Numbered from the stretch's first letter, positions 26,001-40,800 are shown. The stretch: 64,000 nucleotides of DNA from Vanilla planifolia (GCA_023846275.1 JAIUJO010000084.1:1411487-1475486), one strand, 5' to 3'. Notes: generated by a model not told the origin, from the sequence alone. Numbers and translations: made by a program.

Positions 26001-27600
26001 AAAAAATAAAGAAGGACTAGAAGAAAGTATAAATTGTAGTTAAGTGAGGAATGATAAAGAGAGATAAAAAGAGAAAATGAAATAAAAGACAAAGGGAACA
26101 TGAGAGAGAGGAGTCTGCAAGAAAGTTCAATAAAAGAAAATTAATAAGATTTTGTAAGATTATTACGATAAAGGATTTAAGAAGGAAGAGAGAAATAGAT
26201 TGAGATATCACCTTAAACTGCTTGACAAGAAAGATGAGGAAGGAGAAAGAGAGAACGAATAACAATGATAGAAAAAAGAGAAGGAGAGCTAAGAAATAAA
26301 TGGAAAAGGTAATTAAGAGGCTCAGTTCAAGAGAAATAAAAGAAATTATGAGAAAAAATGATTTCTATAATTAAAATATTGTTGTAAATGTAATTCAAAT
26401 TATTAAAATAAAAATAATGACTACTAATAAGTGTTATCATTAAGTAATAAATATTAATAATTAATAAGAGTGAGGGAGATAAATTGTAAGATACATTGTG
26501 GAGGAAGAAGAGAGGGAAGACATAAAAATTTTAGATAAAGAGAGGTTATGATTGAAAGAAAGAAAGTGAGATTTATAGAGACAAATTAGAGAAACATATA
26601 ATAAGAGAATAATATAAAGTAAGAGGAGAGAGTGAAAGAGTGAAAAAGTGAAAGACAACAAAGTGATGGAAGTCAATTAGAGTGTGATTAGAGAAAAGAG
26701 AGGATAATGGTGGTAATTGAAGAAAAGGAGGATAAAACAAAAAGAGAGACAATTTGAGAGATAGAATGAGTAATAGAGAATGGTGTGAGATAAACTAAGA
26801 GGAGTGATAATGCAAAAGGCGCAAATAGAGGGAAAGAGGGAGAGATATTCCAAGAGAGTGAAGGTGGTGGTAAATAAGAGTTATGGCATTGACGAAAGAG
26901 AGAAAATGTAGCAAAAGAGTAGGAAAGAACAAGGAGGTAAAGAGAGAAAAAGAAAGATATAAATAAAAATAAAAAAGTGGGAAGAGAAATCCATTATTAC
27001 AATTGATAGATAAGAGAGATGAATAACAAAGTGAAAACAAGTAGAGTGAGTTATATTTAATTATGCTTGTTAAAATTTTAATTAGTTTTTCTTACTATAT
27101 ATTGTATGTTAATAAAATTACTGTTAATTAATATTATGCAATGTAATATTTAATTATAGAATTAATATTTAAATTTGATAATTTTTAGTTTTTATAATCT
27201 ATTAAAAAACAAAGTAATTATTGTTTAAGAAATGTGGACTAGAATAATTATTTTTATTACCATTGATCATAACTAATAAATATTTCTATAATAAAATTAT
27301 AAGAGTAAAACTTTTATTCTCATGTTTTTTATAATTATAATCTGCCTACACCAATAACATATAAAATTACCAATATTATTATTGTTATGATATATCTTTT
27401 TTAGGAAAAATAATTTATGATTAAAAAATATATAATAATAATTACTATATTCATGATTAAACTTTTAATTGCATCTTATAATTATAAAAATAAATTCTTA
27501 AGAATAATGAGCAAAACATCAAAATAAAAAAATTAATTTACTATTAAATTATAATAATAGTAATAAAGAAGTTTCGAAGGAAAACATAAAATAACAAAAA
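23080..27600. repeat. 4.5-kb GA-rich macro-repeat, unit 1
   Basis: An AT-rich head (about 23080-24110) is followed by about 3 kb of almost uninterrupted plus-strand purine-rich DNA (24120-26340 and 26460-27060) and an AT-rich tail. Several landmarks recur about 4.4-4.6 kb to the right in unit 2. TTAGAGATG followed by GAGCATGATA near 24932 recurs near 29445, the AAAAGAATGAT word at 25575 recurs at 29965, and GTGAGATTTATAGAGACAAA-like DNA at 26567 recurs at 31187. The numerous Ser/Leu/Phe/Tyr-rich minus-strand open frames here reflect the TCTC-rich complement; overlapping frames are open at once, which argues against coding. Confidence 0.7.
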
Positions 27601-28182
27601 CAAAAATATTTTGTTTTCCATTTTTTTTAATTCTAAAGTGAGTGTGATCACAAACATTAAGAAAAATTGAATGAGAATTCATTATAATTATAGGATTAAG
27701 AGGAAAAGGAATTATTTAATAATTTACAATTACCTTATTATTAGAAATTACTCATTAAGAAAAAATTTCGACAAAATTATATAATTAATTTTTCAATTAA
27801 AATAGTAATATTTAAAATATATACAAATTAATTACTAAATAGTTTCTTTTTGCCATTTTACTTTCTTATTTATCATTTTAATGAACAACATGATAAATAA
27901 AGAGAAACAATGGTAATGGAAATATATAAACGAATGATTCACAAGAAGAAGAATAAGAAAATGTAGAGCACAAAAATGTAATACAACAAGGGAATAATAA
28001 TAAGAAAAAAGGGAGTAAAAGAAGAAAATAAGATTAACACTAAAATAAAATAGGAAAAGTTTCAAAAAAAATATACATGAGAATAAAAGAAGTAGAAGAA
28101 ACATATGTTGTGAAATAAGAAAACAAAATATGGGGAAGGAAAAAATGAATATTTCTAATTAATGAGAAGAAATATAAATTTT

Positions 28183-28218
<36 letters not shown>

Positions 28219-31200
28219 CATTTATGATGATCATGATATTATTTTTCTAAATTTATCATATTTATAAAATGATAAACACAATTACTAATAATTAAAAAAT
28301 AATAACATAATTAAATAATTCTTATAATATTACAATACATTAATCATTTTATAATAGCTTTTAATTATAAATGATGCAACAAATTTAATTATTAATTGCA
28401 TCTACAATTATAAAATTTTCATTTTAATAATATAATGTAAATATTTTAATCCAAAGAATGTTTTATCTATTTGAATTCATTGCTAATATCTATTCTAATA
28501 CAAAGCATAATTTATAATTGTTCTTCATATTTACATGTTACTTTGATAACTATTAAAACTTATTAAAAATTTTCTAATTTTAATATAACAACTTTTATTC
28601 ATTATTTTAGCACAATTAGTTTGTTAATCATATCAACTTATTTTCATTCATGCCATGTTTCATATTCTTTTTTTTTATTTTCTTATCAAATAGTATTTTG
28701 AGGATAAACATTTAAATTATTACTAAAAAGGGAAAGATAAAGATAAAGACGAGGTAGAAAAGTGGAAATGGTGACAAAAACCAATTATATGAGGTATGTA
28801 TAGATAAATAGACATATGGAATGCTAAAAATTGATAAAACATAATATGAGATAAATTGTATTAGAGTGCATACTGAGTAAGAGAGAGAATGAGTGAGAAA
28901 GAAAGATAGAAGTGATTATTGTATGGAGATGGTTGGGGAAGAGATCGAAAAAGAAACAAAGAAGTAGAGATAGTGACAAAGAGAGTGAATGAGTATGACA
29001 AAGCAAGAAAGAGATAATTATAGACTATTAAAGAAGGAATAAGGAAGCATCAACTAAAGGGTTACATGATGAACTGATAATGTGGAGATATGAGAGGAAG
29101 AGGTGAGCTGAGATATAATTGTTTAAAACATCTTCACAAACAGAAATGGAGAAGGAGAGAGTGCTGGAGAGAGTAAAATAAAAGAGGGACTAGTATGGAG
29201 AATATTATAAAGAAAAAAAGAGAGACAAAAATGATGGAACATTTTTGTTGGTAAAGTGTTTTATATAAATAAGATAAAAATTTAGATAAATATACATAGA
29301 AGATAATGTGAGTGATGGGAAAGGTATAAGATATATAAGAGTTAATAGAAAGAGTGAAAGAGAAAACAAAGCAACATAGTTAAGAAGAAAAAATGTTTAA
29401 AGTAGAATAGAATAAAGAATGAGGCTGGTCATAAATTAGAGAGGATTAGAGATGCAAGAAAGTAGAATAAAGAGAGTGAGCATGATAGAAGAGAAGTAAT
29501 ACTAATAAAATAGATGAAGAGAGATACAATGGGGAAGAGACATTTGTGTAAAATAAAGAAAGCAAGAGAGAGGTTGAGTGATTGTGAAAGAAAGAGATAG
29601 TTAGGAAGAGATTTCTTTTGTGAAGAGGTCATTTAAAGATGGATACATGAAACAATTATAAAGGCATAAGAAAGAGAGGCATAGTGATGGATGAGTGATG
29701 AGACAATAAAATTGAGAAATATATGGAAGGGAGAGAAGATAAGGAGGTGGAGATGTGAGACAAAAAGTAGATAATAAGTGAAAAGAGCGAGACAGAATGG
29801 TGAAAAGAGAGAGTGATAGAGAAGAGAAATTGAAGGATAGTTGGATAACAAAAGAAAAATAACTAAAGAAGAACATAGAGAGAGATACAGAGAAAAAAAT
29901 AGAGAGAAGAAAGACAAAAAGAGAAGAGAGAGCTAAAGGGTTGACAAAAGTTATTATAGAAATAAAAGAATGATGGATAAAGAGGATGAAAAGAGATTAA
30001 AAGCAAGAGATAGTAAGAATGGGATTGATGATATTAAAGAGAAGAGCGATGGGTGTAAAAATTAATAGAGAATATATAGAGATAATAAAATGAGATAGAA
30101 TGAGTGAATCAAATGGAGGTTGACATGATATTGAAATAGGTAAGGTCAAGGAGAGTGAAGAGTTATCAAGAGAATGAAAGTAAAAGATAAAAAATTTGAC
30201 CAATAGAAAGGGACAAAAGGGATAAAGAGTAAATAAATACAGAGGGAGAAGCAAAGTGTAGAATATATAAAAAAGGTAGAGATATAGATTAATGAGACAT
30301 CTTGATATAAAAAATTTAATGAGTAAAGAAGTATAAGTAGAGAAATAGAAAGAAAATGATGAACAAGGTAAAGAGAGAAAAGTGCAAAAAAGAAGAGTGA
30401 TAATAAAGAGAGAAGTTAAAGACTATGACAAAGAATACAATAAACACAGACTAAATACATTGTGACAAAAAAGAAAAGGTGCAAAATTGAGGGTGGGATA
30501 AAGTGGTATTATCTTAAAGGAATCTTGAGAGACAAAGGGTGCCTAAAAATGAGAGAGAGAGATAAAGAATAATGAGAGGTAGAAAAAAAGAGAAACAATG
30601 TGATAGAAGATAAAATGAAAAGAGATAAAAGCAATGGGTGAGAAAAAAATATTTATAAATGCTTATACAAGAGAGAGAGATATACGGTATAGTAAAGGAT
30701 GTTAGAGAAGAGAAACAAGAAATATAACGAGATAAACAAAAAATGGAAAAATGTTGATTAAGAGGCAAATGGAGAAAGATAAAGCAATAAAAATAGAAAA
30801 GGATGAGAAACCCTAAAGGAACAATGATAGAGAAGAGAAAAAAGGGAAGAAGAGTGAACAATGTAGAGAGTTTAATGAAATAATTCAAAAGGAAAAATGG
30901 AAAACTTTAGTGACTAAGCAATTAGAAAGGAAGAGAGAAATACAATAAGAAAGTGATTTAAAAAGAATAAGAAGAAAGACTAGGAAGAAGGAAAGAGAGG
31001 CTAGAAGGGATAAAAAGAGGAGAGAGAAATAGATAGAGAAGAGGTAGAGAAAACGGAAAAGAAGCAGATTAAGAGGCTAAGACTAAGAATGATAGAGATA
31101 AATTCTTAGAAGGAAAGAGAAAGAACTAGAGATATAGATGATGGATGAGGAGACAAGGGATAATACAAGTGAAAGAATAGAAGTGAGATTTATAGAGACA

Positions 31201-32600
31201 AAGGAGGAGAGATACACAACAATGAGTGAAGAGTAAGAAGTGAAAAGAGAGAATGAAAAAGTGAGAGAGCAAGAGACAAAAAATGAAGGGCATGAATTTG
31301 GGAGTTAAGATAGAAGAAAGAAGGGGTAAGAGAAGTGAGAGAAGAGAAATACAAAGAGTTGAAGTGAGAGATCACATATGTTATAGAGAGAGGAGAAAGA
31401 GAAAGAGCATATGCCATTGACATAGTGGAAGTCATAAATAATGGGAAAGAAGGAGAAAGATTCCAAAAGATAGAGAAGGTAGAGAGAGAAAGAGTAAGTT
31501 GTAAAAAGGGAGAAGAGGAAGAAGGATGGCAAAGAGAAGAAGGATACAGTAAGGAGGTTGTGAGGGATAATGAAGGAATTAGAGGAAGAAAAAGAAGATT
31601 TAGAAGAGAAAGACATAGCTATAATTCATTGATGAGAGAGACAAGAAGGATAGGTTTAAAGCAAGAAGTGTGAGTGAAAGCAAAGGCGAGCCAGACTAGA
31701 GAGAGTATTTGAGCAAGTCGAGGGATAGTGTGACAATGACGAAGTGATCAATAAAATGAGACAATAAAGTTAATCTGATAGAGATGGAAAAAATAGTGAT
31801 AATGACAAAGATAAAGAAGTACAAAAATCCATAAGACAAAAAGAAAAGTGCAAAAAATTGAGAAGGTGATATGAGAGATGTGTAAGAAAATTATGCGAAA
31901 AATAAAGATAAAAAAGATATTAAATAAGAGAGAGAAAAAAGATTGATAGGTGAAAGAATTATAGGGACATAGTACAAAGTTACATTGAAAAGATAAAACT
32001 AAAAAAGGTGCTATAGATTGTGACAATGAGATAAAAAAGAGATATATTAAAGGAGGAAAAAATTACATAGTGGAGAAGGTGATACATAACAAAGACAAAC
32101 TGAGTAAATGATTTGTAGCTCAAAAGCAAATATAAAGAGAAGTCTAGGTGAGAGAGACTGATGAGTCATAGAGTAAATAAACACATTGATAGAGATTGAT
32201 ATTTTGAGAGAAAAAGAGAAGAAAGATAAATAGGGAGTCAAGCATTATGATTGAGGGAGACAAAAAGGAAGAGAGCAATGCAAAGAAATAATTTTAAAAA
32301 GAAACACACTAATTAAATGATAAAAAAGACCAAAAGGGAGAGATTGATGTAGCAGAAAAAAGAACAACTTAAGAAGAAGAAGATCATGAAAGAAAGTGAG
32401 ACAACTTTGAAAAAAGATGATATAGGCTACAATAAAGAATGTGAAGGTGAGAGGTCCAAATATTTTGAGAGAGAAACAAATATGGATAGATGGGCATAGA
32501 CAGAGAGAGAAAGAGAGAATAATTTTAGAGAGAAATAGAGGAGGAACATGAAAAATTATTATTAATCCTATAAGTAAATATTATTTTTAGAAGAAAATAT
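27601..32600. repeat. 4.5-5-kb GA-rich macro-repeat, unit 2
   Basis: Collinear with unit 1. It has an AT-rich head (about 27600-28700) sharing words near 27620 and 27880 with 23105 and 23420, then purine-rich DNA to about 32570. Unit 2 is somewhat longer, with extra GA-rich sequence after 31500. A (TAA)n run lies at 28188-28215. Like unit 1 it has no believable gene. Confidence 0.7.
28186..28216. repeat. (TAA)n microsatellite
   Basis: About ten tandem TAA/ATA triplets inside the AT-rich head of the second GA-rich macro-repeat. Not seen at the homologous place in unit 1. Confidence 0.95.
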
Positions 32601-32959
32601 CAAAAATAGTGTCTTTAATAATAATTTTTAAAATTTCTTTCAAATTATTAATTTATTTTTTAACAAATAAATTTTTTAAATAAGAATAACTATTATATCA
32701 ACTTCACTTAATAAAGGTAGAAATTGTTAATTATAATTATAATCCTCTAGAATAATTCTTATTAATCCTAATTTTTTCAATATTAATCCTAATTAATAAA
32801 AATAATTATAATTAAATATTCTTACTATTTTAAAGGTAAGTATTTAAATTACCATTCCTTCTTAAATAATAAAGTGATATTTTTTAGCATTACTAATTTT
32901 CAAATTTAATAATTTTTTGGTTCTTAAAAAATTTCCTACTTATATAAAAATCTAACTCG
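32601..32959. other. AT-rich joint between GA-rich DNA and satellite array 2
   Basis: About 360 bp of AT-rich DNA with repeated TTAATCCTA words near 32563, 32762 and 32787. Nothing else is recognised. Confidence 0.5.
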
Positions 32960-35900
32960 TAATTATCATAGTTCTTCTTCAAAATTTTTGCTTTGATTTA
33001 GCTCTACTATTATGAAACCCTCATTCTCTGTCATTGTGAACTTTACATGTTTGTTATTTAGTCATATTACATATATTCAATAAATCTATTTATAACTTTG
33101 ACATATATCTACTTAAAATTAAAAGAATAGTTTTTAATAATATATTTTTATTAAATTTAGCAACTTATAGTTATTCTCGATGATGTTTAATTGAGTCAAA
33201 ATAAATATTATTTGAGTCATCTTGATGAGCTCTGTCTAATTACATATTCATATTTCTATTTTTAAATATTTTATTTTCAATACTTTTATCACACTTTACC
33301 AGACATATTGATTTATACATTAATAGAAAATCAAGGCAATCATAATCAACCATCTTAGTATCTAGGAATGAAAATTTTCATATTTCTTAAAATTTTAAAC
33401 TTTGAACTAGTTATACTACTGCAAAAATTATAATCTTTTCTCGTGTAAAATTTACATTACTTTTATTTAGTTATGTTTTATTACATCAATTTAGTTTTAA
33501 AATTTATTCACCTAAAATGTAAATATTCAATTTTATCGTTTGTTGTCCTTATTATGTTTGAATACAACTTTCTTAAAAAACTTATGTCATTTCTTTTAAT
33601 TCTTTATTTAATTTGGTTATATTACTATTAACTTCGCTTTAATTTAGCTCTTTTTATGAATAATATATATATTTTAATATTAAAATAAAAATTTTTGTTA
33701 GTTAACTTTCATAATTCATATTAATTCCAAAACAGGTCTTATCAAGATGAAAGTAATATTGTTGAACTAAGGTCGATGAACTCTTTCTTATTAAAGATTT
33801 ATTTCATTATTTCACTTATTTTATAATATTTTGAGGCACTTTATAAGGCATTTAACATTGTGAGATGTGGCTTTCTTATTTAGTTTATTTCATTTCTTTG
33901 AATGTTTTGTTTTAATTCATGATATATTTCTATGAAACTATGGTTCTCCTCTTGTTTGGCACTTACTTCACTCTGATTTGGTCATACTATATTACAAAAA
34001 CTTAGCTTGTTTTTAATTTTATTATAAATTCACTAAATTAAAAAAATAATAATTTTTTTACTATTTATGTATATTTAGTTTGTTATTTAAAAGTAATTCA
34101 AAATATAGTTCAATCAAGATGAAATAAAGTTTATTGGACACCTCTTGATGTTCTTTATCCAGTTAAATTCTCATTTTTATGGTTGTCATTATCTTATTTT
34201 ATATGGTTTTTCACTCTCTATGAGACATTTGGATTTAAAACTTATTTGATGAATAAGGTTGTTATAACTTTTCTAATTAATATCATTCAATACAATGCTC
34301 CCAAGCAATATATCTCAGTTTCTCTAATTTTTTAACTATCATTTGGTTATATTACTATTAAATTTAAATCTTCTATTATATTTCCATCACATCACATATC
34401 TTCACTTACATTACTTTGCTTCAATTTAACTCATTTTAGAAAAAAATATTTTCTTAATATTAAAAGAATAATTTATTACTATTTATTCTCATTTAATTTT
34501 TTTAGTTCAAAGTAATTACAAATATGGTTTAATGAAGATGAAAAAATATTTTTTGGGCTCGCCTTGATGAACTTTTTCCTATTAAGTATTGAGTTTTGCA
34601 TTTTTTTAAATACTTTATTTCCTAAGGTTTTCAGATGCTTTAAAAGATACAATGATTCATACTTGATTTTTTGCTTGAGGTTGTTACATCTGATATTCTT
34701 AATATCTTAGAATGCAACTTTCTTGATATTGTTACAAAACTATATTCTACTCTAATGTATCTTTTACATAACCTATATTTTTTATATTGCATTTCGATGA
34801 ATAAAACATCATTGGAATCATTTTTAAGACCTCTATCCAATTCGATTCTCTTTTTTATTTTTTTACATTTTACATTTTCTTGTTTTTATGACAGTATTGA
34901 GACATTTTGATTCATACAAATCTTGATGATAAAGGTTATTTCACTTGATCCCCATAATATTTTTGTATTGAATTTTTCCATGAAATTAATCTCATTTTCT
35001 TAATTTGATTACTAGTATTTTTTTATATCATTATGTAACACCTGGTCTTCCCTCATGTGGCATTGACATGTCAATCATCTAGTTATGCTACAATAATTTA
35101 ATTCAACTTAATTTAGTTGTAATATCCATTTATTTGATTTTATAGTAATAATTGGTTTCATTTTTTATTTTGGTAATTCGTAGTGGTTATAACCTGGTCT
35201 TATTTACATGGAACAAATCTTGTTGGTCTTGCCTCAATGTGTTTTATCTGACTAAGTATTTATATCTTTATAGCATTTAAATATGTTTTTTATTAACATT
35301 TATCATACTTTACGAGATATTTTTTTGTCGTATTGAGTTAATTATCAAGGATGCTACACCTCATCTACTTAATAAAATGGAAAAAAAACTTTCCTTCATA
35401 ATCTGTCTCATTCACTCAAACTTTTAGCCTTTTTTCGGATATATTTCATTAAATATGTAATTCCCTTCTTATGTGACCTTTGCATTGGTTTGAGTTTTTA
35501 TATTATATTACTTCAATTGATCTCATTTTATGTTTAATATGTTTTTAAATATTATTAGTATTATCATTTTTACTAATTTTTTTCATGTACTTAATTTGAT
35601 CATTGAAGGTATTACACTTTACTACTTTAGTTCCATGGAACATAGCTTTCTATAACAATTTATCTCATTTCCTTAAATTTCTTACTTTGATTTGTTTATA
35701 TTATCATCAAATTCAAATTCTACACTCTTCTGACTTTTATACTACTTTCGTTTGAATATACTATCATACTTCCAATAATCTCAATTAAAATGTAACATAT
35801 ATTTTCATAGTGTTTCAATAAAAGTATATTTTTTAGGCAATTTTGTTAATAATTATTAATAAATAAAAATAAGGTAAGATCAAGATAAAAAAATGTCCTT

Positions 35901-37884
35901 TGACTCATTTAGATGAGCTACATTCTACTAAAAGTTCATTCTTATAATATTATTTTTTCTAATTATTTGGCACATTTCATGACATATTTTAATTGAAACT
36001 TGAATTGATTATCGAGAATGTTATAATCAATCTGCTTTGTATCATGGAGTCTACCTTTCCCACACAATTTATCCTATTTCCATAAATTTATTTCTTTGAT
36101 TTGGCTTTTTTTTATAAAACTCTAATTCTATGCTTTCTGATAAAATGAATGAATTTGAATTTTCTCGATGAGCTCTACCTAACTAAATATTTTTTTATAT
36201 TTTAAATTATTTTTTTAGGATTTTGATAACTTTACAAGGCATTTTGCTTTGTATCTAATTTAATGATAGAGGACATTAAACTTAATTTTGTTATATTTTC
36301 ATGAAACTTAAAGTTTGCTATCGTGTCACCCTTGCATCTTTTTTGTTTGTTGTTTTTCATTGGAGCAATTTATCATGCTTATGCTTTTTTAACTTTGTAA
36401 TTTGTAGTAATTCCAAATATTATTCAATTATGAGAAAAGAAATATCATTTTCATGGTACCTAACATAACAATTGACAACGTTATACACGATCTTTTTGTT
36501 CCACATAATGTAACTTTCTCACACAATGTTTCTCCTCAAACGTAACTATTAACTTACCTTAATTTTAATATTTTAAATTGCTTTACAATTTTGTTATCTA
36601 GGATTCATTACATTTTAATTTTAAAATTAAAATAAATAATTATTATTATTTATGCTTATTTTGTTTGGTAGTTCATGGTAATTCTGAATTAGTTTTGACC
36701 TTGATGAAACAAACATTCTCGGACTCATCACGATAAGCTCTATACACTAATTATTTTAATTTTTATGGTTTTGGTATGTCTTTTGAGATATTTTGATTTA
36801 CATTTGATTTGATGATCAAGAATGTTACACATGATCTCCTTAGTATCTCAAAATGTAACATTAGCTTACTATTTATCTCATTGCCTTAAAATTTTTTTAA
36901 TTAATTTTGTTATATCATTATGAAACTATAATTGACATATGATATAACTATTATATCTATTTGATTTGATTATTTTATATAACCTTAATTTATCTTGTCT
37001 AAGTATTATTCTATATTTATTAAATATAAAAAGAATAATTTATAGATATGTATAGTTATTTAATTTTTTAATTTTATTGTATTTCTAGACTTGGTTCTAT
37101 CTAAACAAAACAAGCAACAATGGAATCCACTTGACAAGCTACAACCAATTGTTTATTCATTTTCATAGTTTTAAATATTTTATTTCGTATGATTTTGACA
37201 CTCTTGCATGGATTTTTCAAACATGCTAGCTTTGATAATCAATATTCTCATACTTAATCTCTACAAAATCTTATAATGTAATATTCTTATACAATTTATG
37301 TAAATTTTTCAAACTTTTTTGTCTGGTTTGGTCAATTATTATGATCCTAAATTCCATTATCTGTCATTCCTTAAATGTCATTTATTTGATTGATTACTTC
37401 GTTTCAAATTAACTAGATTAAGCCTTAAAAATAATAATGTATTATTATTTATTCTTATTTGCTTTAGTATTTCATAGTATTACAAAACAAGGTCTGACTG
37501 AAACGAAAGAAATGTTGTGGGACTCATATTAAAAAGAATTATAGAATTAAATACTCCTTTCTTATTTTTTAAATATTATATTATCTAAATCTTTGCCAAA
37601 CTGTACAAGTTATTTTAATACGTACATTAATTGATAATCGATCATGTAGCTTTTAAATTTTTTTTGTATTATCAAAAGAAATTTTACAAAAATAATTTAT
37701 CTCCTTTTTTCTAAAGTTTTGCTTTGATTTTGTCAAATTATTAATTTAACACCTTCCATCTTTAATATTATCAACATAATAGTATAATAATAATTTTTTA
37801 TTATTTATGTTTATTTACTTTGGAAAGTTATAATAGTCACAAATGTCGTCTTATGCATGTGATACAAATGTCATTGAACTTATC
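32960..37884 (+). repeat. 350-425-bp tandem satellite, array 2
   Basis: Same satellite and same orientation as at 2230-13700. The GGTAATTCATAGTAATTCC-like word lies near 33166, 33715, 34088, 34505, 35176, 36399, 36672, 37076, 37467 and 37827. It is followed in each copy by the GGATGTTACACTCGATCTCC-like and CTCATGTGACCTTTACATCA-like words. Copies are highly diverged, and some are truncated (35500-36400). The last copy ends at ATTGAACTTATCT and passes straight into rDNA spacer subrepeats. Non-coding. Confidence 0.83.
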
Positions 37885-40800
37885 TGTAGTCTTGTCTTCT
37901 TCCTTCATAGAATTTTTTGGCATGTGGGATGCTACATAGCCTATAGCAAAGTGGAAGATGGATGGTGCAATATGCACAAGGGTTTAAGCATTTTTGGGCG
38001 GAACCTGAGCATAGCTCTATTCATACTGTACTAACAATAGTGCACAATATGTGTATATAGGGGTTTATTTGTGCACAAAAAATGGGGACCCAAAAGTATA
38101 ACTTTTTTTAAGGATTTTTAGCACTATGGGTTACTACTACATGGATAAGGTGATTATCTATTGGGGTTTATGCCTTCTTTCTTGATAGAATTGTTGTAAA
38201 ATACAATCTACAAGTGAGAATATGGGATTCTTTTTGGCCTGTAGCCAAGTGGAAGATGGATGGTGTAATTTGCATAGGGATTTAAGCATTTTAGGTTTTA
38301 GAGATAACTGTGCACTACTACAAATAGATCCACGCTAGTGAACTACACATGCTTTTGGGCTAGTCTATGTGTGCTCAGTGACAACCTACACATGCAGCAT
38401 GTGCTGACCCCAAAGTGTCATGTTTTTCAAGATTATAAGCATTACGGTTTCCTAACACATGGATATGGTGATTACCTTGTGGTAGTCTTACCATCCTCCT
38501 TAACAGAATTATTGCATTACACAATCATCAAGTGGGCATGTGGGATGCTATGTGGCCTACAACAAATTAAAAGATGGATGGTGCAATATGCATAAGGATC
38601 TAAGCATTTTGGGCTTTAGTCATAGTTGAGCATTGCTGGTGCTGTGCGCATGCTAGTGCACTGCACGCATGCATGGGTTCCTCTCTTTGCATGCCTGCAC
38701 GAGCTTTTCAGCTTGTACTCGGTGATGACCTGTAAGCCCAGCATGCGAGAAACCCAAAATGAAACCTTTTTTTTGATTTTTAGTGATGCAGGAGGTTGTC
38801 GCATGGGTAAGGTGATTAGCTATTGACAGTCTTACCATCTAACATGATAGAATTTTTAAAATATATAATCCACTAGTGGGTATGTGGGATGCTATGTGGC
38901 CTAAAAAAAGTGGAAGATGGTTAGTGCAATACACACTATTATTTATACATGTATTTTCAATGCACTGTGCACACGCATGGTGGCTTGCCTATGTATGTGA
39001 TATGTAGGGAACCCAAAGTGTAACTATTTTTTAGTTTTTTAGTACTATGGGCTTCCATTGCATGGATAAGGTGATTACAAATTATTAGTCTTGTCTTCTT
39101 CCTTGATAGAGTTATCATAATATATAACATATAAGTGGGCATTTAGGACATTGTTCAACCTAAAATAAAGTGGAAAACGGATGGGTCAATATTCACAAGG
39201 ATTTAAGAATTTTTGCTATATCTCTAGTCGACCATTACTGGAGCTACACGCATGATGTAGTGCCCTTGGGCCATTCCATGCGCTCTTAGCGGCAACCTAT
39301 ACAGATAGCTTGTGCGGCCCCTAATGTGTAACTTTTTATAGGATTTTTAGCACTATGGGTGAGTGTTCTTTGCATAAGATAATTATTTATTGGTAGTCTT
39401 GCCTTCTTCATTGATAGAATTGTTGCAATATTAAATTCACAAGTGGTCGTGTGGGACACTGTGTGTCCTATAGACAAATTAAACATGGATGGTGCAAAAT
39501 GTCTAAGGATTTAAGAATTTTGTTATGTAGCCCTAGCCAAGCACTAATGGAGCTATGTGTAGTCAAATGTACTACCCTCATAAGTTGGTCTTATCAGTTC
39601 ATGCATGCTGAGTCCTATCAATGCTTGCTCAGTAGCAACCTGTGCATGCAGCATGTGGGGATACAATGTGTAACATTTTTGTGGAATTTTCACAATGTAG
39701 GTAATTCCTACATGGATATGGTGATTATCTATTGAAAGTGTTGCTTTCTTCCAAGATAAAATTATTGCAATATACGATCTATTAGTTGGCATGTGGGATG
39801 TTATGTGGCTTACAACAAAGTGAAAGATGGATGATGCACTTTTGTAAGGGTTTAAGCATTTTGGGCTATAGCTTGAGTTGAGCTCTAGTATTACTGTGCA
39901 CACACCAGTGCATTGTGCATGCACAAAGGCCTATCTATGTGTGCACCCTTGGGCCCACTCTATATGCCCAGAAATAACCTATGTGTGTGTCATGTGGTGA
40001 CCCCAAAGTATTCCTTTTTTGGGGATTTTTGTCATTGTGGATAGCTACTGCATCGAAAAGGTGATTACATGATGGTAATCTTGCCTTCTTCCTTAACAGA
40101 ATTTTTGTAATATGCAATGCACAAGTGGACTTGTGCGACGTCGTGCAACCTATAGTAAAGTGGAAGTTGGATGGTGTAATATGTACTAACGTTTATGCAT
40201 GTTAGGCTATAGCTTTAACCGAGGGCTCTTAGAGCTGTGTGCATGCCAGTGCATTAATCAAGCACATGGGGGTTTGCCTTTGTGTGCTTAGTGGCAATCT
40301 ATGTGCATAGCATGTGGGGTCCCAAAAGTGTAAATTTTTGGGATTTTTAGCACTATGGGTTCTATTGAATTGAAAAGGTGATTACGTATTAGTAATCTTG
40401 CCTTCTTCCTTTGTAGAATTACCACAATATATAATCTACAAGTGGGCATGTAGGATGCTATATACTCTGCAACAAAGTGCAAAATGGATGGTGCAAGGGT
40501 TTAAGCATTTTGGGCTGTAACCTTGATCAAGCAATACTTTTGTTGCAGTCATACTAATGCATTATGCATGCATGTAGGTTTCTTCCTATGCATGCATCCT
40601 TGGGCCTATTTGTGCTTGACATGTGGGGCCCCCAAAGTGTAACTTTTTATGGGATTTTTAGAGCTGTAGGTTGCTACAACATAGATATGGTGAGTACCAA
40701 TTGGTAGTCTTGCCTTCTTCATTGATAAAATTGTCACAATATACAATATATTAGTAGGCATGTAGGATGCTATGTGGCCAATAAAAATGTAGAAGATTGA

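Noticed and set aside
15376..32241. Dozens of 60-150-codon open frames rich in Ser, Leu, Phe and Tyr, mostly minus strand
   Set aside because: They lie in purine/pyrimidine-biased DNA where TCTC-type codons rarely make stops. Several frames are open at once, composition is uniform, and no motif or conserved start is seen. A Lys/Glu/Arg-rich frame at 31425-31673 is the same artefact on the other strand.
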